Positions 1-12,172 of a stretch of DNA of 64,000 nt are shown here, piece after piece. Position 1 is the first letter of the stretch, and every line of letters starts with the position of its first letter. The position numbers and the translations under genes were made by a program. Source of the stretch: Amaranthus tricolor (Eukaryota; Streptophyta; Magnoliopsida; Caryophyllales; Amaranthaceae). The stretch is taken from positions 16,540,156 through 16,604,155 of the forward strand of contig NC_080053.1 of NCBI RefSeq assembly GCF_026212465.1, in the 5' to 3' direction. The notes under the pieces were generated by a model, which made no database searches, was not told where the DNA came from, and saw only the letters and a program-made list of their open reading frames with translations.

Positions 1-852
1 TTGTTATTGCCATTTATACAGCTTTTGCCTTACTCATATGATTGAATTTCAAAGTCTTCATTTAGTGCATCCCACATACTTAAGAAAGAGTATATGATGT
101 TTTAAGAGTTGAGTTTATTGATTATTTCAATGAGTATGAAAATTGAGATAAACCTGGAGAAATATATGGGTTTTTGTTTCGTTGCTATGTGAATATGCAA
201 TTTTATCTCAGAAATTTTATGGGTTTAGATATGGGATAAAATATGGTTTATAAATTGAGATCAAATTTTGAAGAGTTGAGTGGTGATGAAATGGAAGCAA
301 AGAGAAAGAAGATATTGATGAAGATGATGTTTAATTTGTTTTCATGTTGACATGTTGTGTAGTTATAGATGTCACAATAATCAAATATATGTTTGTTATG
401 CTATATGATGATCATGTTTTAGTAACCATATGAGTAACTTTTGTTTTAAGTATCACTTTTTTTCAGGGGGTTAGTAAATATTTTTGATTAACAATATTAA
501 TATTTGGTTATTTGATAAATTTAACACAAATTGAAGATATTTTGTATTATAATTTAGTTGATATTTTTTTGGTTCTGTTAAAACCTATAGATATAATTGT
601 TCAAAATAACATTTGTATTAATTCAACAACAATGTCAAAATTAATATTACATTTTTTTTATAAAATAGTTCTATAATCACATTCATAGCACGGGTACATA
701 CCTAGTTAATGTAGTTACTGATCACTTCGATCATATTGCACCTGATCATTTATTAATACCTAACTTTGCGATTAGTCAACAATAGTAGTATGTCGTCGTC
801 ATCATCATCATCAAGCGACTGGAAGAGGAAAAGGAAAAAGAAATAAGCAGTA
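1..852. other. AT-rich intergenic DNA
   Basis: I see no convincing gene here. A run of TCG/TCA codons at 790-815 gives a short serine-rich reading frame on the plus strand (aspartate-rich on the minus strand) that ends within 20 codons. It lies just before the solo LTR. It could be a fragment of an exon cut by that insertion, but nothing confirms this. Confidence 0.5.
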
Positions 853-857
853 TTACC

Positions 858-3086
858 TGTAACATTTGAGAAATTAATTCGGAATTTAAAATAAATAAAT
901 AAATAATAATAATACCCAAACATTCCTCCTCCTCTTTTCGCATAACCCGGAAAAAACTTCAATCACCTTCCACCTTAAAATTCCAAACCCATTTTTGAAA
1001 TTCTCCCTCCTCCTTCATTTCTGGTTTTCGAAATGCTTGAGGCATCAACTGTTACACCTTCTTCCTCTTTTTGAAAATTTCGAATGCCAACACAAGCAGG
1101 GTTCATTCTCAATTCTTGCTCTTGATTCTTGATGAAATAGATCCTTCATACTCTTCCTCTTGATTCGAACTCGTTCCTTCCGTTTTCCTTCTTCTCTAAG
1201 CAACAAAATGGGGCAGCAAACCCAACATTCATTGAGGCCACGAACACCACTTCACACGGTGGTTCTACAACCCTAATCGGAATCTCCTCTCTTGATTCTA
1301 GCATTGGAGTCTCTGAAATCTGGTAAGGAAACAATCTCCATCTTCAACTCTTGTTTAATTCTTAAAATAAGAACAATAGGCATTTCACAAACTCCTAATG
1401 ATTTACTCAATGAAAATAGAACAGCCGCAGCCTTGAACAACATTCGCAATTTCGAACCACAATCGCAACTTTCAATTTTATGATTTTGTCGCCTATCAAG
1501 ATTGGTAAGTTCTATCTATCAGACTTCTTATGTAATTCTAAGAGTTTTAGATCATTGTTTCTGTTTTCATTACATTTCTTTTCTGAGCAAAGACACTTGT
1601 CAAAAAGAGACCAAGTTATTCATTCATGATTTCTTAATTATAACTGATTTAGCCTTTTGATTAAACAAACGAGATCTAGTAGCAAATCATTGAATGTTGA
1701 GTTAAGTTTGTCGAGTCTTGAAGGTTAATAAGAAATTATGAAATAAGGAAATTATGGTTTTTGTTGAAGAGATGTTAGATACTGGTAAAAAGAAAATTAA
1801 ATAATTGGTATCCGTAATTAAAGTATGAGATTCTTTGGAAATCATTGATATTGGGAAGAATATTGGTTGTTTTAGTAATTGAACAAGGTGATATTCGTAA
1901 AGGATCATTAGATTCTTTTGTGGATTATTGATTTTGGATATCAATGAACAAATTGTGTTTAATTAATAAAGAGGGTGATGATTGTTGAGAAACCTTTAGT
2001 AGAGTGTAAACAGTCCTAGATTCTTGGATCATAAAGTCTTTGTGGTATATGATTGGACTAAGTGATGAACATTGTTGGTTTGCCTAGATTCTTTAATATG
2101 TGTAGAAACGAACTTATGACATGAGATGTTGCAACGCCAGAATAGATTCATAGTTAAACCTTGGTTGTAGAAGGAGATGTAATAACTTATATATTAGTAC
2201 AGTAGCATCGGACGCCTTTTTGTGATATTGTTATTGTTGTGCTTCAAGAGGCGACATCATCGAAGAACCCTTCTAGTTGATAGCTGTGATCAGGATTCGA
2301 CTCTTTGAAGAGACATCGTAGGTGAGTAATAGCAGTCCCTTAAAGGGTCTGGCCATACTACATTCTTGAACATAAACTTTTTACTAAAGCTCTTTTGAAA
2401 TTGGAAATTGTTGAGACAAATGTTGTTGTGAATGCTTATGTTGATATTATGATATGGTCGATGGATCGGGCTTGCGAGCTGGTTATTGACAGAGTTGAGG
2501 AACATTGTTCCCTGCTCCTTGTTTTTGAAGCGAGTTGTCATTCAGATATTGACTAGCTTCACCCGAGAGTGACATAACCTTAGAGCTATGGGCACCTCTC
2601 AAATTAGACTCCTTGTGCGCACATAGATCTAGGAAATCGATGTTGCTTTTAAACCTTTGATTGGAAATTACAATGTTTTGTTGTTTTGGATTTTTACTTC
2701 TCATTCAGTTTAATCTGACCCTCTGTTGTTTCCAACTTTTAGCTTGTTTGCAGATCGGAACCGGTCGGAAATGATGGGTTAGCGGAGGTGATTAGAGATT
2801 CCAAGGATGCATATTGAGCTGAGCACGTAGGAATATGTAGATTTGTATTAGGATTTTGGATAAATGTATATTAGATTTGGTTGTGTTGGTTATATTGGAC
2901 TTGTAGAGAATTGTATGTTTATCTTGTGTTTTAGTTAGATGTTTGTTTTGAGATTTAGCTGAGTTAGTCACATTGAAGAGCTTGTGACCCCTTTGCTCAA
3001 GTTTTGGAAGTGTGATTTCAGTTTCTTGGGAAATGTACCTCGTGATGACCCTATTTACTCAGTTAACGGTAAGTCGGGTTGTTACA
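858..3086 (+). repeat. Solo LTR of a Ty3/gypsy (Tekay/Del-like) element
   Basis: The segment begins TGTAACATTTGAG and ends GGGTTGTTACA. It is bordered on both sides by the same 5-bp sequence TTACC (853-857 and 3087-3091), which is the target-site duplication expected for an LTR element. No internal region, primer-binding site or second LTR is present, so it is a solo LTR left by LTR-LTR recombination. The 2.2 kb length, the TGTAACA start and the GTTGTTACA end resemble long LTRs of Del/Tekay chromoviruses; that lineage call is from memory of the family. Short reading frames inside it look non-coding. Confidence 0.72.
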
Positions 3087-3302
3087 TTACCTCACTTGCA
3101 ATTGGCAATAAGAAAATGTCAAGCGAATGGATTCCTATTGAAGTATTAATGATCAGATCCAATAGATTATGAAGGGACAATAATTTTAGGTAGGCGACAA
3201 GAAAAAGAAAGAAAAATCGCTTAAGGTTTTTGGTTTGTGTGAGAAAATAAAACTGCCAATTAGAGTGTATTTATTTATATCAAAAGATTAAACAATTCGT
3301 CT

Positions 3303-3426
3303 TGTATGAGACCGTCTCACGGTGAGACGACCTCAAAACAAAAGGTCCATAAGTTAAAAGTTTCCATTATTGAGCTATTTAACCCTCATGTACGAATCAT
3401 GTCTCACGATGAGACGTCTCATACAA
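3303..3426. mobile_element. Small MITE with GAGAC-rich inverted ends
   Basis: The left end reads TTGTATGAGACCGTCTCACG. The right end, read on the other strand, gives TTTGTATGAGACGTCTCATC. The pair forms imperfect terminal inverted repeats of about 27 bp around a 70-bp AT-rich core. Each end also contains its own smaller palindrome (GAGAC/GTCTC). There is no coding capacity. The superfamily is not clear from the ends alone. Confidence 0.65.
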
Positions 3427-3590
3427 AATTTGGGAAGATTAAAAGATTAGGGTTAGGGTTAAACTTTTAATAGGATAATTATAATGAAGCCCATGGACGT
3501 TAAGCCCAAATATTATTTAATTATTTTCCCATTATAACAAAAAATATTACTTACTCTCATTATTAAATCTTCTTTAACTCCAATATATAA

Positions 3591-3854
3591 CACTCCCTCA
3601 TATTCAACCTATTAGTCCCATTTACTTTTTTTCACATTTGTCGATTCAACATTTAAACAGTTAATATCTCTAATTACACTTAACTAAAAATTATGAAAAT
3701 TTGATATTAATTATCTTTACATTAAGAGGAATCAAATAAGATCGCACTTGACTATATATTAACTTATAGATTAAGAATAAAATACATAATAAGAGTGATA
3801 AGTGAATAGTAACTCCAAAGTAAATGGGAGTAATAGGAAGAATAGGAGGTAGTA
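3591..3854. mobile_element. Stowaway-like MITE
   Basis: The left end (CACTCCCTCATATTC...) matches the reverse complement of the right end (TACTACCTCCTATTC...) over about 38 bp, including a shared CCCATTTACTTT block. CTCCCTC ends next to TA are typical of plant Stowaway (Tc1/mariner) MITEs. The interior is AT-rich and non-coding. A related copy on the opposite strand is found at 38170-38343, where it is split by a LINE. Confidence 0.7.
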
Positions 3855-6116
3855 ATAATTTATTTTTATTTTTTCTTTTTTCAAAATTTCGAAATGTAAA
3901 TTACAATTACACCCTAGCTTTGTAGAGGCACTTGATGTATAGTTCTTTATGCTAGCTTATAGCTTTTTTGATGTAACATCTCGGACTTCAATGTACGTGA
4001 AGAGTAGGGTAGGAAAACCCTTAATAGAAAGTGAGTCATGTTTTCACACTAATGCAATAAAGTTGGTAAATGCTACATAGTATAAGTTGTATAGGCCTTT
4101 ACTCACGTGAATGGAAAGAAAACTTCTTATTTAACAAAAAAAAATTCACTCTTATATACTAAGAGCTCCTTTAACATTATTATTATTTTTTTATTTTTAT
4201 TTTTATTTTATTATTATAACTTTCTGACTTTTAATTTTCAAGTACTTCAATTATAATAATAATAATAGTAGTAGGTACCACAATGTTCTTTGATCCTAAA
4301 ATTTTCTTTAATCAGCGGAAAGCATATGCATAATGATTACTTCCCACTTTTGTTGTCCCCTAATTAAGAATATCAATTCTTCAAAACAGGCCGGATAGGC
4401 GGATAACCGGACCCCAAACCCATTCCCCATTTCACACCAAGCTAACTTGTGTTTTTACTTACTCGGATACAAATTACTTCTACCATTATAAAATAATATA
4501 CTATTTATTTATAATATAATTAGATTCTAATTTATAAGTTAAAATATAGTCAAGTGAGATATTATTTAATTTATCTCAAATAAAAATTATTAATATCATA
4601 ATTTTTTATTTACATAATTAGAAATATTTATAATTAAATTAGCACATTAAACTGCTTAAAAACTCAAATAACGCAAATATTTTGGTGCGGACAACACTTT
4701 AGAGTTTAGTGTGTCACTACTCACTTGTTAAAACTAGGTTTTATCAAAACACCTTTGTACTTAATTTGTGCATTCAAAGTGGATGTTATTAACAAAGAAA
4801 GAGATGTTAAATAAGATATTTATTATTTAACCATCACTTTTTTTAATTAATTCGTTTTTTTTTCTCATTTATTTTTTACACGATTTTTAAATTAAATTTT
4901 TAGTTTTAATATCTCTTAATACACATCATAAAAAAATTATAAAAAATATAATAAAAAAGTATACATTAAGATGAATCTCACGAAATCTCTTTATCTTCTT
5001 AATACATCTCAAAATCCTTAATTAAATTTCTCTTTTGTTAATTAACATATTTAAAAGGAAATAACATTACAAAACTATCAAAATATGTACTTTTAAATAT
5101 TAAAAAATACTATCATTGTAGATGCTCGTCATATCAGAGTTTAAGGCACAATTGTATCATTTCTCAAATAATAGCAATGACACTTTTTGACAAAATATTT
5201 GAGAGGAAAAAAATTGGTATCCTCAATTCCTCATGAACAAGACCAAAAGTGGGTGCCCATCTCAATATTATCATATTGACGCCAATCTTTTCCCATCCAC
5301 AAACTCAAAATCTCCATGGCTTACTCGTTTAATTATTTATTATTTACTATTATCATATATTTAATAACTATTTTTTTGAACCTATTGAATGGTCAATATT
5401 TTCGAAAATAATTACTTCATTTGTTTCTGCCACAATTTTTATTCCATTTATTTAACTTGTACAATTTTGTTGGCGTTTTTATTATTATATTTTTTGTTGG
5501 TGTACTTATTACTTTTTTTATTCTTATTCGTATTTTTTTTCATTCTCTCTTAATTTTAATCTAATCAATACTATTAACGTGACATATTATTTTCTTGACA
5601 ATTGTGTCATTACATATTGTTGTAATGATTATTCTAAACTATGCACAAGTGTACGTACATAGGTTTAGACAATTAAACTGTTAATCATTTAAAACTAAAT
5701 TCAAAATATATCTAAATATTATTACATTTACCTATTTATAAAATATTTTTTATTAAATTTAAAATAATTACTAGTTTTATTGTTTAAATCTATATGCTAA
5801 GTGCATATGTTAAAAAACTCATTGTTGTAATTTCTTAGAGACCGGGGGAGTATTGGTAACGAAACTCTAAATATTAATTAACCCATCAAATATATCAGTT
5901 TGAGAAATAAGCAAAGAGAAAAATGCCACACTGTTTAAATATAAATTCAATAACATTATATAGATTTTTATATTTTGATTTATGATTTCATTTAGTCTAA
6001 AAATATATACCTCGTGTCAAAGTTTAAAAAAAATATACGAATGGCATTTTTAAATTCAATTAAATATACTAATTAAATATTTAATTTAATGATAAAATAT
6101 TTCAATACTTAATTTA
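3855..6116. other. AT-rich intergenic DNA without recognisable genes
   Basis: There are no reading frames of interest on either strand. The stretch contains poly-A/T runs and simple ATT/TTTTA repeats (about 4160-4270). One GGGGGAGTA motif near 5845 resembles a worn MITE end. I see nothing else I can support. Confidence 0.6.
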
Positions 6117-6548
6117 TACTCTCGAGTTCCTTAATGAAGCTTCCACGAGGATTGTCCACGGGATTTAAGAAAAATAGAATCTTTTAAATAGTGGATATAT
6201 TATTTTATTGCATAATAAATTTGATAGAGAAAAAGTGGGTACATTAAATATTAAAAAATATTTTTAAAAAAAGTTAGTGGATTAAATATAGGAACTACAA
6301 CAAATAAAAAAATGTTAATATAAAGTTAGTGGGAAAATATGTGAGGACTATAAGAAATATAAAAATATTAAAATGAAGTTAGTAGAAGATATGTGGGTAT
6401 CATAAGAACTATTAAAATATTAAAAATAGTATGAATAAGGTTAACTTATCCAAAATTTGTGATATACTTCAAAAGATTCCTAATCGGAATAACAAATGAA
6501 ACACTTCAAAATGAAAAAAAAGAACTTCTTTAAGGAACGGAGAGAGTA
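6117..6548. mobile_element. Stowaway-like MITE, about 430 bp
   Basis: The left terminus TACTCTCGAGTTCCTTAATG and the reverse complement of the right terminus, TACTCTCTCCGTTCCTTAAA, form inverted repeats of about 23 bp with TA at both borders. The interior is AT-rich, non-coding and partly repetitive (recurring AAGTTAGTGG and TATGTGGG phrases at 6260-6400). Confidence 0.68.
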
Positions 6549-6587
6549 CATATAATATACTCCTAACTAAGACTATATATTACTCCC

Positions 6588-6737
6588 TCCGTTCCTTAAA
6601 GAAATACTCATTTACCGTTTTCGGGTGTTATAAAAAATCTACTCCTAACTAAGACTATATATATTATTAATTGAATTAATATATTGACAAACGTGCAAAA
6701 GTAAATGGAACATTAATTTTAAATCGGAAGGAGTATA
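6588..6737. mobile_element. Second Stowaway-like MITE
   Basis: It starts TACTCCCTCCGTTCCTTAAA and ends with the near-complement AAATCGGAAGGAGTATA. It lies only 40 bp from the preceding MITE, facing it, so the two inner ends form an almost perfect 20-bp inverted repeat across 6530-6607. The phrase CTCCTAACTAAGACTATATA occurs both just before it (about 6560) and inside it (about 6641), pointing to a local duplication. Confidence 0.6.
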
Positions 6738-7220
6738 TAGCTATGTTGTATTTTTTTTAATATAATTGCGATGAAACTAGAGGTGTTCATTCGGGTCATC
6801 GAGTCGGTTTCAGACGAGTATCATTTGGTTCGATTAAATTTCAAATCGGTTAATTATTTTTGTATATAGCAATGGGTTGTACCCAGGTCAATTTGATTGG
6901 TTACGGGTTGGTTTAACAACGATTATTTGGATTATCGAATTTGCACCATTTTCTTAGTAGTTGAAATTCGAATCGAGTGTCAATCGGGCTCGGGTTGTCA
7001 TCGGTCTATAATTAGTTTGGTTTTTTCATGCACAAATCGAATTTGGGCTTTATTTTTCAAATAGGTGTCCATTACGTAGTGCTATCGATCAGGTTAATAT
7101 CGGATTAAGTTTATAGTTAGTTTTTTAGTTGATGTAGGTTTATTTACATACAAAAAAGATAATTACTAATTATTTTATCGAATGCGTCAAATCAAATTGT
7201 TTTAATTGATATTTTGTTTA
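6738..7220. other. Degenerate GGTTCGG/TCGGGT-rich repeat
   Basis: Around 6780-7070 the sequence repeatedly uses phrases such as GGTGTTCATTCGGGT, CGAGTCGG and GGGTTGTCATCGG. Similar text occurs near 8398-8412 and 25640-25960. This wording is common in worn ends of plant hAT-type elements, but I cannot define termini or a target duplication here. Confidence 0.35.
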
Positions 7221-7535
7221 AGGAATATAAATTCATGAAACTATATAAATTAAAAACACAAGCATAATTTTTCTAACAAATTAAATTTTATTAATGGATT
7301 ATAAATTATAAGAAACTATATACAAAATTAAAACATGAACATAACTCTTCTAACAAATTAAATTTTGTTAAACAATTATAAATCATAAGAAACATTATAA
7401 AATAGAACATGACATAATTCTTCTAATAAATTGAATTTTGTTAAAAAATTACAAGTCATGGAAAAATTATACAAATTAAAAATAATGCTTATAAATAAAA
7501 TTCTTTTCACAAATTAAAATTTTGTAGAGAATTAA
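7221..7535. repeat. AT-rich tandem array, about 75-bp unit, four copies
   Basis: Four successive blocks share the order: ATAAAT-CATGAAACTATA, AATTAAAAACA, ATAAT-TCTTCTAACAAATTAAATTTTGTTA. Starts are near 7221, 7294, 7372 and 7446. Copies differ by substitutions and small indels, so the array is old. It is non-coding. Confidence 0.6.
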
Positions 7536-8411
7536 AGACTTACAATTTTCATGAATTAAAGATTAAACATAGAACAAATGAACCCCAAAATCACTCAAGG
7601 ATTTTTCCTCACTATTTTTTCTTTCTTTTGCTCTTCTTAGCCGAAAAAATGGAGAAAAATGTGAGAATTTTTCTAATTTTTTTGAGGTAATTCAAATGTT
7701 TCTCTAACCCCTTCAAACGCTAAATTAAAGTGGCTTATTTCCTCTCTTAATTACCTAGCGTTTATGTTTCTTAATTGGGCATTTAGGGAGGAGTTTCATG
7801 AACTCCTCCAATCCCTCCACTCAATCGGCCACACATGTGCCATAATAAATTTTTATTTATTTATTTATTAAATTTAATTTAATTTAATTATTTTATTGTT
7901 TGGTTTAATTGTTAGACGCAAAAGTCGTTATGCGATAAACTTGTTACGCGACTAAACACGTATACAATAAAAGTATACTTGAATAATTACTTAATATATT
8001 TAATCGACTTCGAATAGTTATTTAACATATTTAATTGACTAATTATTTATTAAGTAATTAATTTTTTTAATCCATATTTTAACGGGGTATTTACAAAATT
8101 AAACAATTGATTAAATTAAAATAGATGTATAAAGTTTTTGAGTTATTTAAATACATTGAAACTTTAAGCTAATTAAATTAAACTATTGGATTATCTATTA
8201 ATCCACTATATACTAAATTCTAATTATAAATGATTAAAATTTTTTCATGTTATATATAGTTGTAAAGGATCAAATTGAAATACTAAACTTTACTCTGTCA
8301 ATATAAAGACAACACGAGCAATAACATAATTGAAAAAAGAGATTACAATGACAAAATAAATTTTCTCACATCACTTGGTATAAAAATGCAAGTATAGGGG
8401 TGTTTATTATC
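7536..8411. other. AT-rich intergenic DNA before the Tat insertion
   Basis: No gene is visible. Runs of TTTATTTATT (7850-7890) and general AT richness dominate. It ends at GGGTA (8412-8416), the left copy of the target duplication of the Tat element. Confidence 0.55.
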
Positions 8412-8416
8412 GGGTA

Positions 8417-9113
8417 TGTCATGGTATTGTTTACTCAATTATTTTATTTATTTATTAATTAGCATCATGTTACTAAAATACCCTTTGACCTTTCCGGATT
8501 GACTTTGACTTCTGGTCAATGGGCTTTCTGCTGGACTTCCCGTCTTCCTTGGAGGGCCCATGGGCTTTTTACCTTCAGAATACTTAACTTCCCTGTCATC
8601 TATCTTCTTTGGCCATCCTCCTTTTAAGGAGAATAACTGCCCACCACCTTCCACTCTTCAATCATGCTTGGCTCTCCTTGTTTCAAGCTTGATAACTGCC
8701 CATCTCTCCCACTACTCCCATGATAGTTTATTCCCTCTGAGATACAACTTCCCTTCCTGACCATTATAAATAGGGATAGCTACTAAACAGGATGGCATCA
8801 TCGGAAATAGCTTTCTAAGTATTCTCGATTACATTATTTCCTTAGCCTTCCCGAGCCCCAGCATAAACCTTAGCAATCTCAATCACACTCTTCTTGCATT
8901 CATTCTACAATCTGTTGTTCATTAATTTCCGATCTATGTTCTAACTTGAGCGTCGGAGGGGTTTTCCGGGAGATCACCCCCCGGACAAGGCTAACGTGTT
9001 GTGTTGCAGGAATTCAGGTCGCTTCCTCTCATAAGTCGCTTCTCTTGATCACACTTCTACTTATCTTCAGGTATTTCAAGTGTATCCCACTTCCTCGTTT
9101 CATTACCGAAACA
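8417..9113 (+). repeat. 5' LTR of the Tat element
   Basis: It begins TGTCATGGTATTG and ends CATTACCGAAACA. It matches 20803-21499 over the full length with about four substitutions (for example within TAGCATCATGTTACT, CCTTCCACTC and GATCTATGTTC). The canonical TG/CA ends and GGGTA upstream fix the border. Confidence 0.95.
8765..8772 (+). promoter_or_regulatory. TATA box of the Tat 5' LTR
   Basis: TATAAATA followed by GGGATAGC lies about 350 bp into the LTR. It is the best match to a plant core promoter in the LTR, so genomic RNA would start roughly 30 bp downstream. The same site lies at about 21151 in the 3' LTR. The assignment rests on motif and position only. Confidence 0.6.
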
Positions 9114-9116
9114 GTT

Positions 9117-9134
9117 TGGCGCCGTCTGTGGGGA
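9117..9134 (+). other. Primer-binding site of the Tat element
   Basis: TGGCGCCGTCTGTGGGGA lies 3 bp after the 5' LTR. TGGCGCC is complementary to a tRNA 3' end of the form GGCGCCA, as used by many plant gypsy elements to prime minus-strand DNA synthesis. Confidence 0.8.
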
Positions 9135-9148
9135 GAGTACAAGAAGTC

Positions 9149-12100
9149 ATGGCTCCCAAGAAGAACCCGACTCAAACTGCCACCGTGCATAGCACAGATA
9201 CAGACACTTCAGCGGGTCACGCTAATAATCAAGCCGTGACTCGCCGTGATCTGGACATGCTAGCGCGAAATCTCACGGCCGCGTTCTCTGAACAACTCCG
9301 CGCCGTCATAAACAATACCCCTACTCAACAACGAGTACTGGAAGACATGGCGAACCAAATAAAGAACTTAGAGGAACGAATCGAGCCCCCTCAAGAGATA
9401 CCAAAATCTCATGAATCTCAAGATGGGAACTCGAGGACTTCCCATTCCAGTAGACGCAATAAAAATAGGCGGGAAAGGTCCAGAACTTACCCGCACCATA
9501 GCAAGACAGATACACGAGATGGCGAATCCAAAACCGCCACTCCAGATGCCCGAACCTTCCTAGAGAGCAAAAAACGAAAGACGTCTGAGAGCGTCCAATC
9601 CCTGGTAGATAAAAGAAGGGAGGAAAGGAAGAAGGCGCAACTCGCGGGGTCTAGCCGTCCCCTCACTCCCACCTCCATACCGCGGAATGAGGCCGACAAG
9701 AGTGTCCTTCCTGAAGAGCCCATATCATTAGTCTCTCCCCTGGCCATGGAGATACTGAATACTCCCAATCCCGGGAAAATAAAAGTACCGAACATGGCTG
9801 CTTTCGATGGCACGTCATGCCCGCAGGAGCACCTGACGGCATATAAGAATCTTATGTTGTTGTACACCACCAACTCATCGTTATGGTGTAAGTTCTTTCC
9901 AACTACTCTTACAGGAGTAGCTTTGACGTGGTACACCTCCCTTCCCGGAGGAAGCATCCACAACTTTGCCCAACTAGAGGGCAAGTTCTTGGGCCACTTT
10001 ATAGCCTCAAGAAGGCAGGAGAAATCAAACTTCCACCTGCTTAGTGTCACTCAATTGGAAGGAGAGTCTATATCCTCATATCTTAAGAAGTTCCATGAGG
10101 CAGTGCTGGAAGTGACTGATTTGGAGGAGTCGGTTGCGCTAAACGCCCTAATCAACGGAATGAAGGCCCAACGGCTGAAGTTCCAGTTGGTTGAAAGTCA
10201 AGTAAAGACGTACGCAGAGGCCATGAAACAATGCCAAAGTTATGTCACGGCCTCAGAGATATGTCAAGCACATGATTCGAAAAGGCGAAAATTTGAGAAA
10301 AAAGATGTCGGGCCCTCCCATCAATCCTCACGAAACAGGGAGGAGCATTCTTCGAGGAGAGAGAAGAATTACATGCCGCGTCGTCCTACACCGCCATCTG
10401 ATATGGGACCTCCACGAGCCCGACACGTGTATGTTACAGAAGGAGAAACTACGACGCGGAATCTGGGAGATGGAGGAAACGACCCCATATTCAATCGAAA
10501 CAGGAGGGACATTTTCTTCGCTGTTCGAGATCAATTGCCAGCTCCACCTCCTGTTACCACCCCCTCTGATAGGCGCAACTATAATCTGTGGTGTGATTAC
10601 CACAAAGAGCACGGCCATACTCTGGCACAATGCCGCGAACTAAAGCGCATCTTGCATCAGTTGGCTGACGAGGGAAAACTGTCCAGGTTCCTCAACAGGA
10701 GGGATTATGATGCTGGAAGAGAAGGGGAAAGGAGGCCATGGCAACAGAAACGCAGATCCCCCAAGAGGAACGAAGCCAGACGCGAAAGTTCCGACACTCA
10801 AGGAACTATCAACATGATTTTTGGGGGATACACTGAGGAATATCCTACTATCCGCGCTGCAAAAAACAGCGTCCACACTTTGCTGAAAGGACCTCCCATG
10901 GCCGCATCTAAGGGACCGGTCATGAAGTTCGATGCCACGACCTCCCAACCGCTGCAACAACCCCATACCGACCCTCTGGTGGTCACTCTTAAAATCGGGC
11001 AAATGAAAGTCAGACGGGTGCTGGTAGATACGGGAAGCACGGCTGATCTTATTACAATGGAGTGCTTGAGAAAGATGAAGTTCGAGGAAAAGCACTTACA
11101 ACCCCTAGACAAACCACTGATTGGGTTTGGAGGGAGTCAGGTCATTCCGTTGGGCACGATCATTCTCCCCGTACGGGTAGGGGAGAGAAGTGAAAGCCGG
11201 ACCATGCCCATACGGTTCACAGTGATAGATCTCAACTTCCCCTACAATGCTATCATAGGGCTCCCACTCATTAATAAGATCAAGGCAGCAATCTTCCCCC
11301 ATCAACTCTTGCTGCAATTCGAGACAGATAATGGACAAGTTGGCATTCTTAAGGGAGACCAGGTGACGGCTCGCCAATGCCTCGTCAACACCCTGAAGCG
11401 CGGGTCTTCCGAGACACCTGCAAAAAGAAAAAGGGAAGACAATGTCCCAGCTGTCATGAGCGTGTACAAGGAAAATCCCAGCACGCATGAAAGGCCTCGC
11501 CCCATAGAACGATACGAGGAAGTAGACATGTTCGAGGGGAAACAAATCAAGGTAGGGAAAGATCTTCCTAGCACGGTCAAACAGGACATAGTGGCCACCA
11601 TTGCTGAGTTCCGCGACGTCTTTGCTTTTTGCACGGAAGAAATGCCTGGCATCCCTACCGGTGTCGCGTGTCATAAGCTTGACATCAAACCAGGCTATAA
11701 ACCCATAAAACAAAAGCTACGACATCAAGGAAGAGAGCGGACTGAGGCCGCCAAGGAGGAAGTCGAGAAGTTGTTGAGAGCCGGATTTATTAAAGAATGC
11801 AAATACTCTGAGTGGCTATCCAACGTTGTCCTGGTGAAAAAACCGAATGGCAAGTGGAGGATGTGCGTCGACTTCACGGACCTGAATAAGGCGTGCCCTA
11901 AAGACGATTACCCACTTCCAAAGATAGATCATCTGGTGGATTCTACAGCAGGCCATGCATTATTAAGCTTCATGGATGCCAATGCCGGCTATCATCAGAT
12001 TCCGTTGGCAATTGAAGACCAACCTCACACGGCCTTCATTACCAGCATGGGAGTCTATTGCTACAAAGTTATGCCCTTCGGATTAAAAAAACGCGGGGGC

Positions 12101-12172
12101 AACTTATCAAAGGATGGTCAACAAGGTCTTCCAATCTCAGATTGGACGGAATTTAGAAGTATATGTAGATGA
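9149..12172 (+). pseudogene. Tat gag-protease-reverse transcriptase (5' part of gag-pol, frameshifted)
   Basis: I place the start at the ATG at 9149 (MAPKK...), since the upstream ATG of the same frame lies in the LTR. The first 200 codons are charged and low in complexity. A retrotransposon gag domain follows (about 9800-10100; motifs LTWYTSLPGGSI and ESISSYLKKFHEAV). A CX2HX3GHX4C-type knuckle (CDYHKEHGHTLAQC) lies near 10593-10634, and a retropepsin with LVDTGSTADLI near 11021-11055. The reverse transcriptase begins near 11780 (SNVVLVKKPNGKWRMCVDF, FMDANAGYHQIPL). Reading fails after MPFGLK, where a run of A at 12085-12091 is one base longer than the frame requires; the remaining codons to 12172 are out of frame. 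The family normally makes one continuous gag-pol protein. Confidence 0.9.

Noticed and set aside
3448..3462. TTAGGGTTAGGGTT, telomere-like
   Set aside because: Only two units and not the usual plant TTTAGGG form; no array.
9487..10050. 187-codon minus-strand frame across the Tat gag, and similar ones at 10640-11713
   Set aside because: Antisense shadows of a well-supported plus-strand gag-pol.
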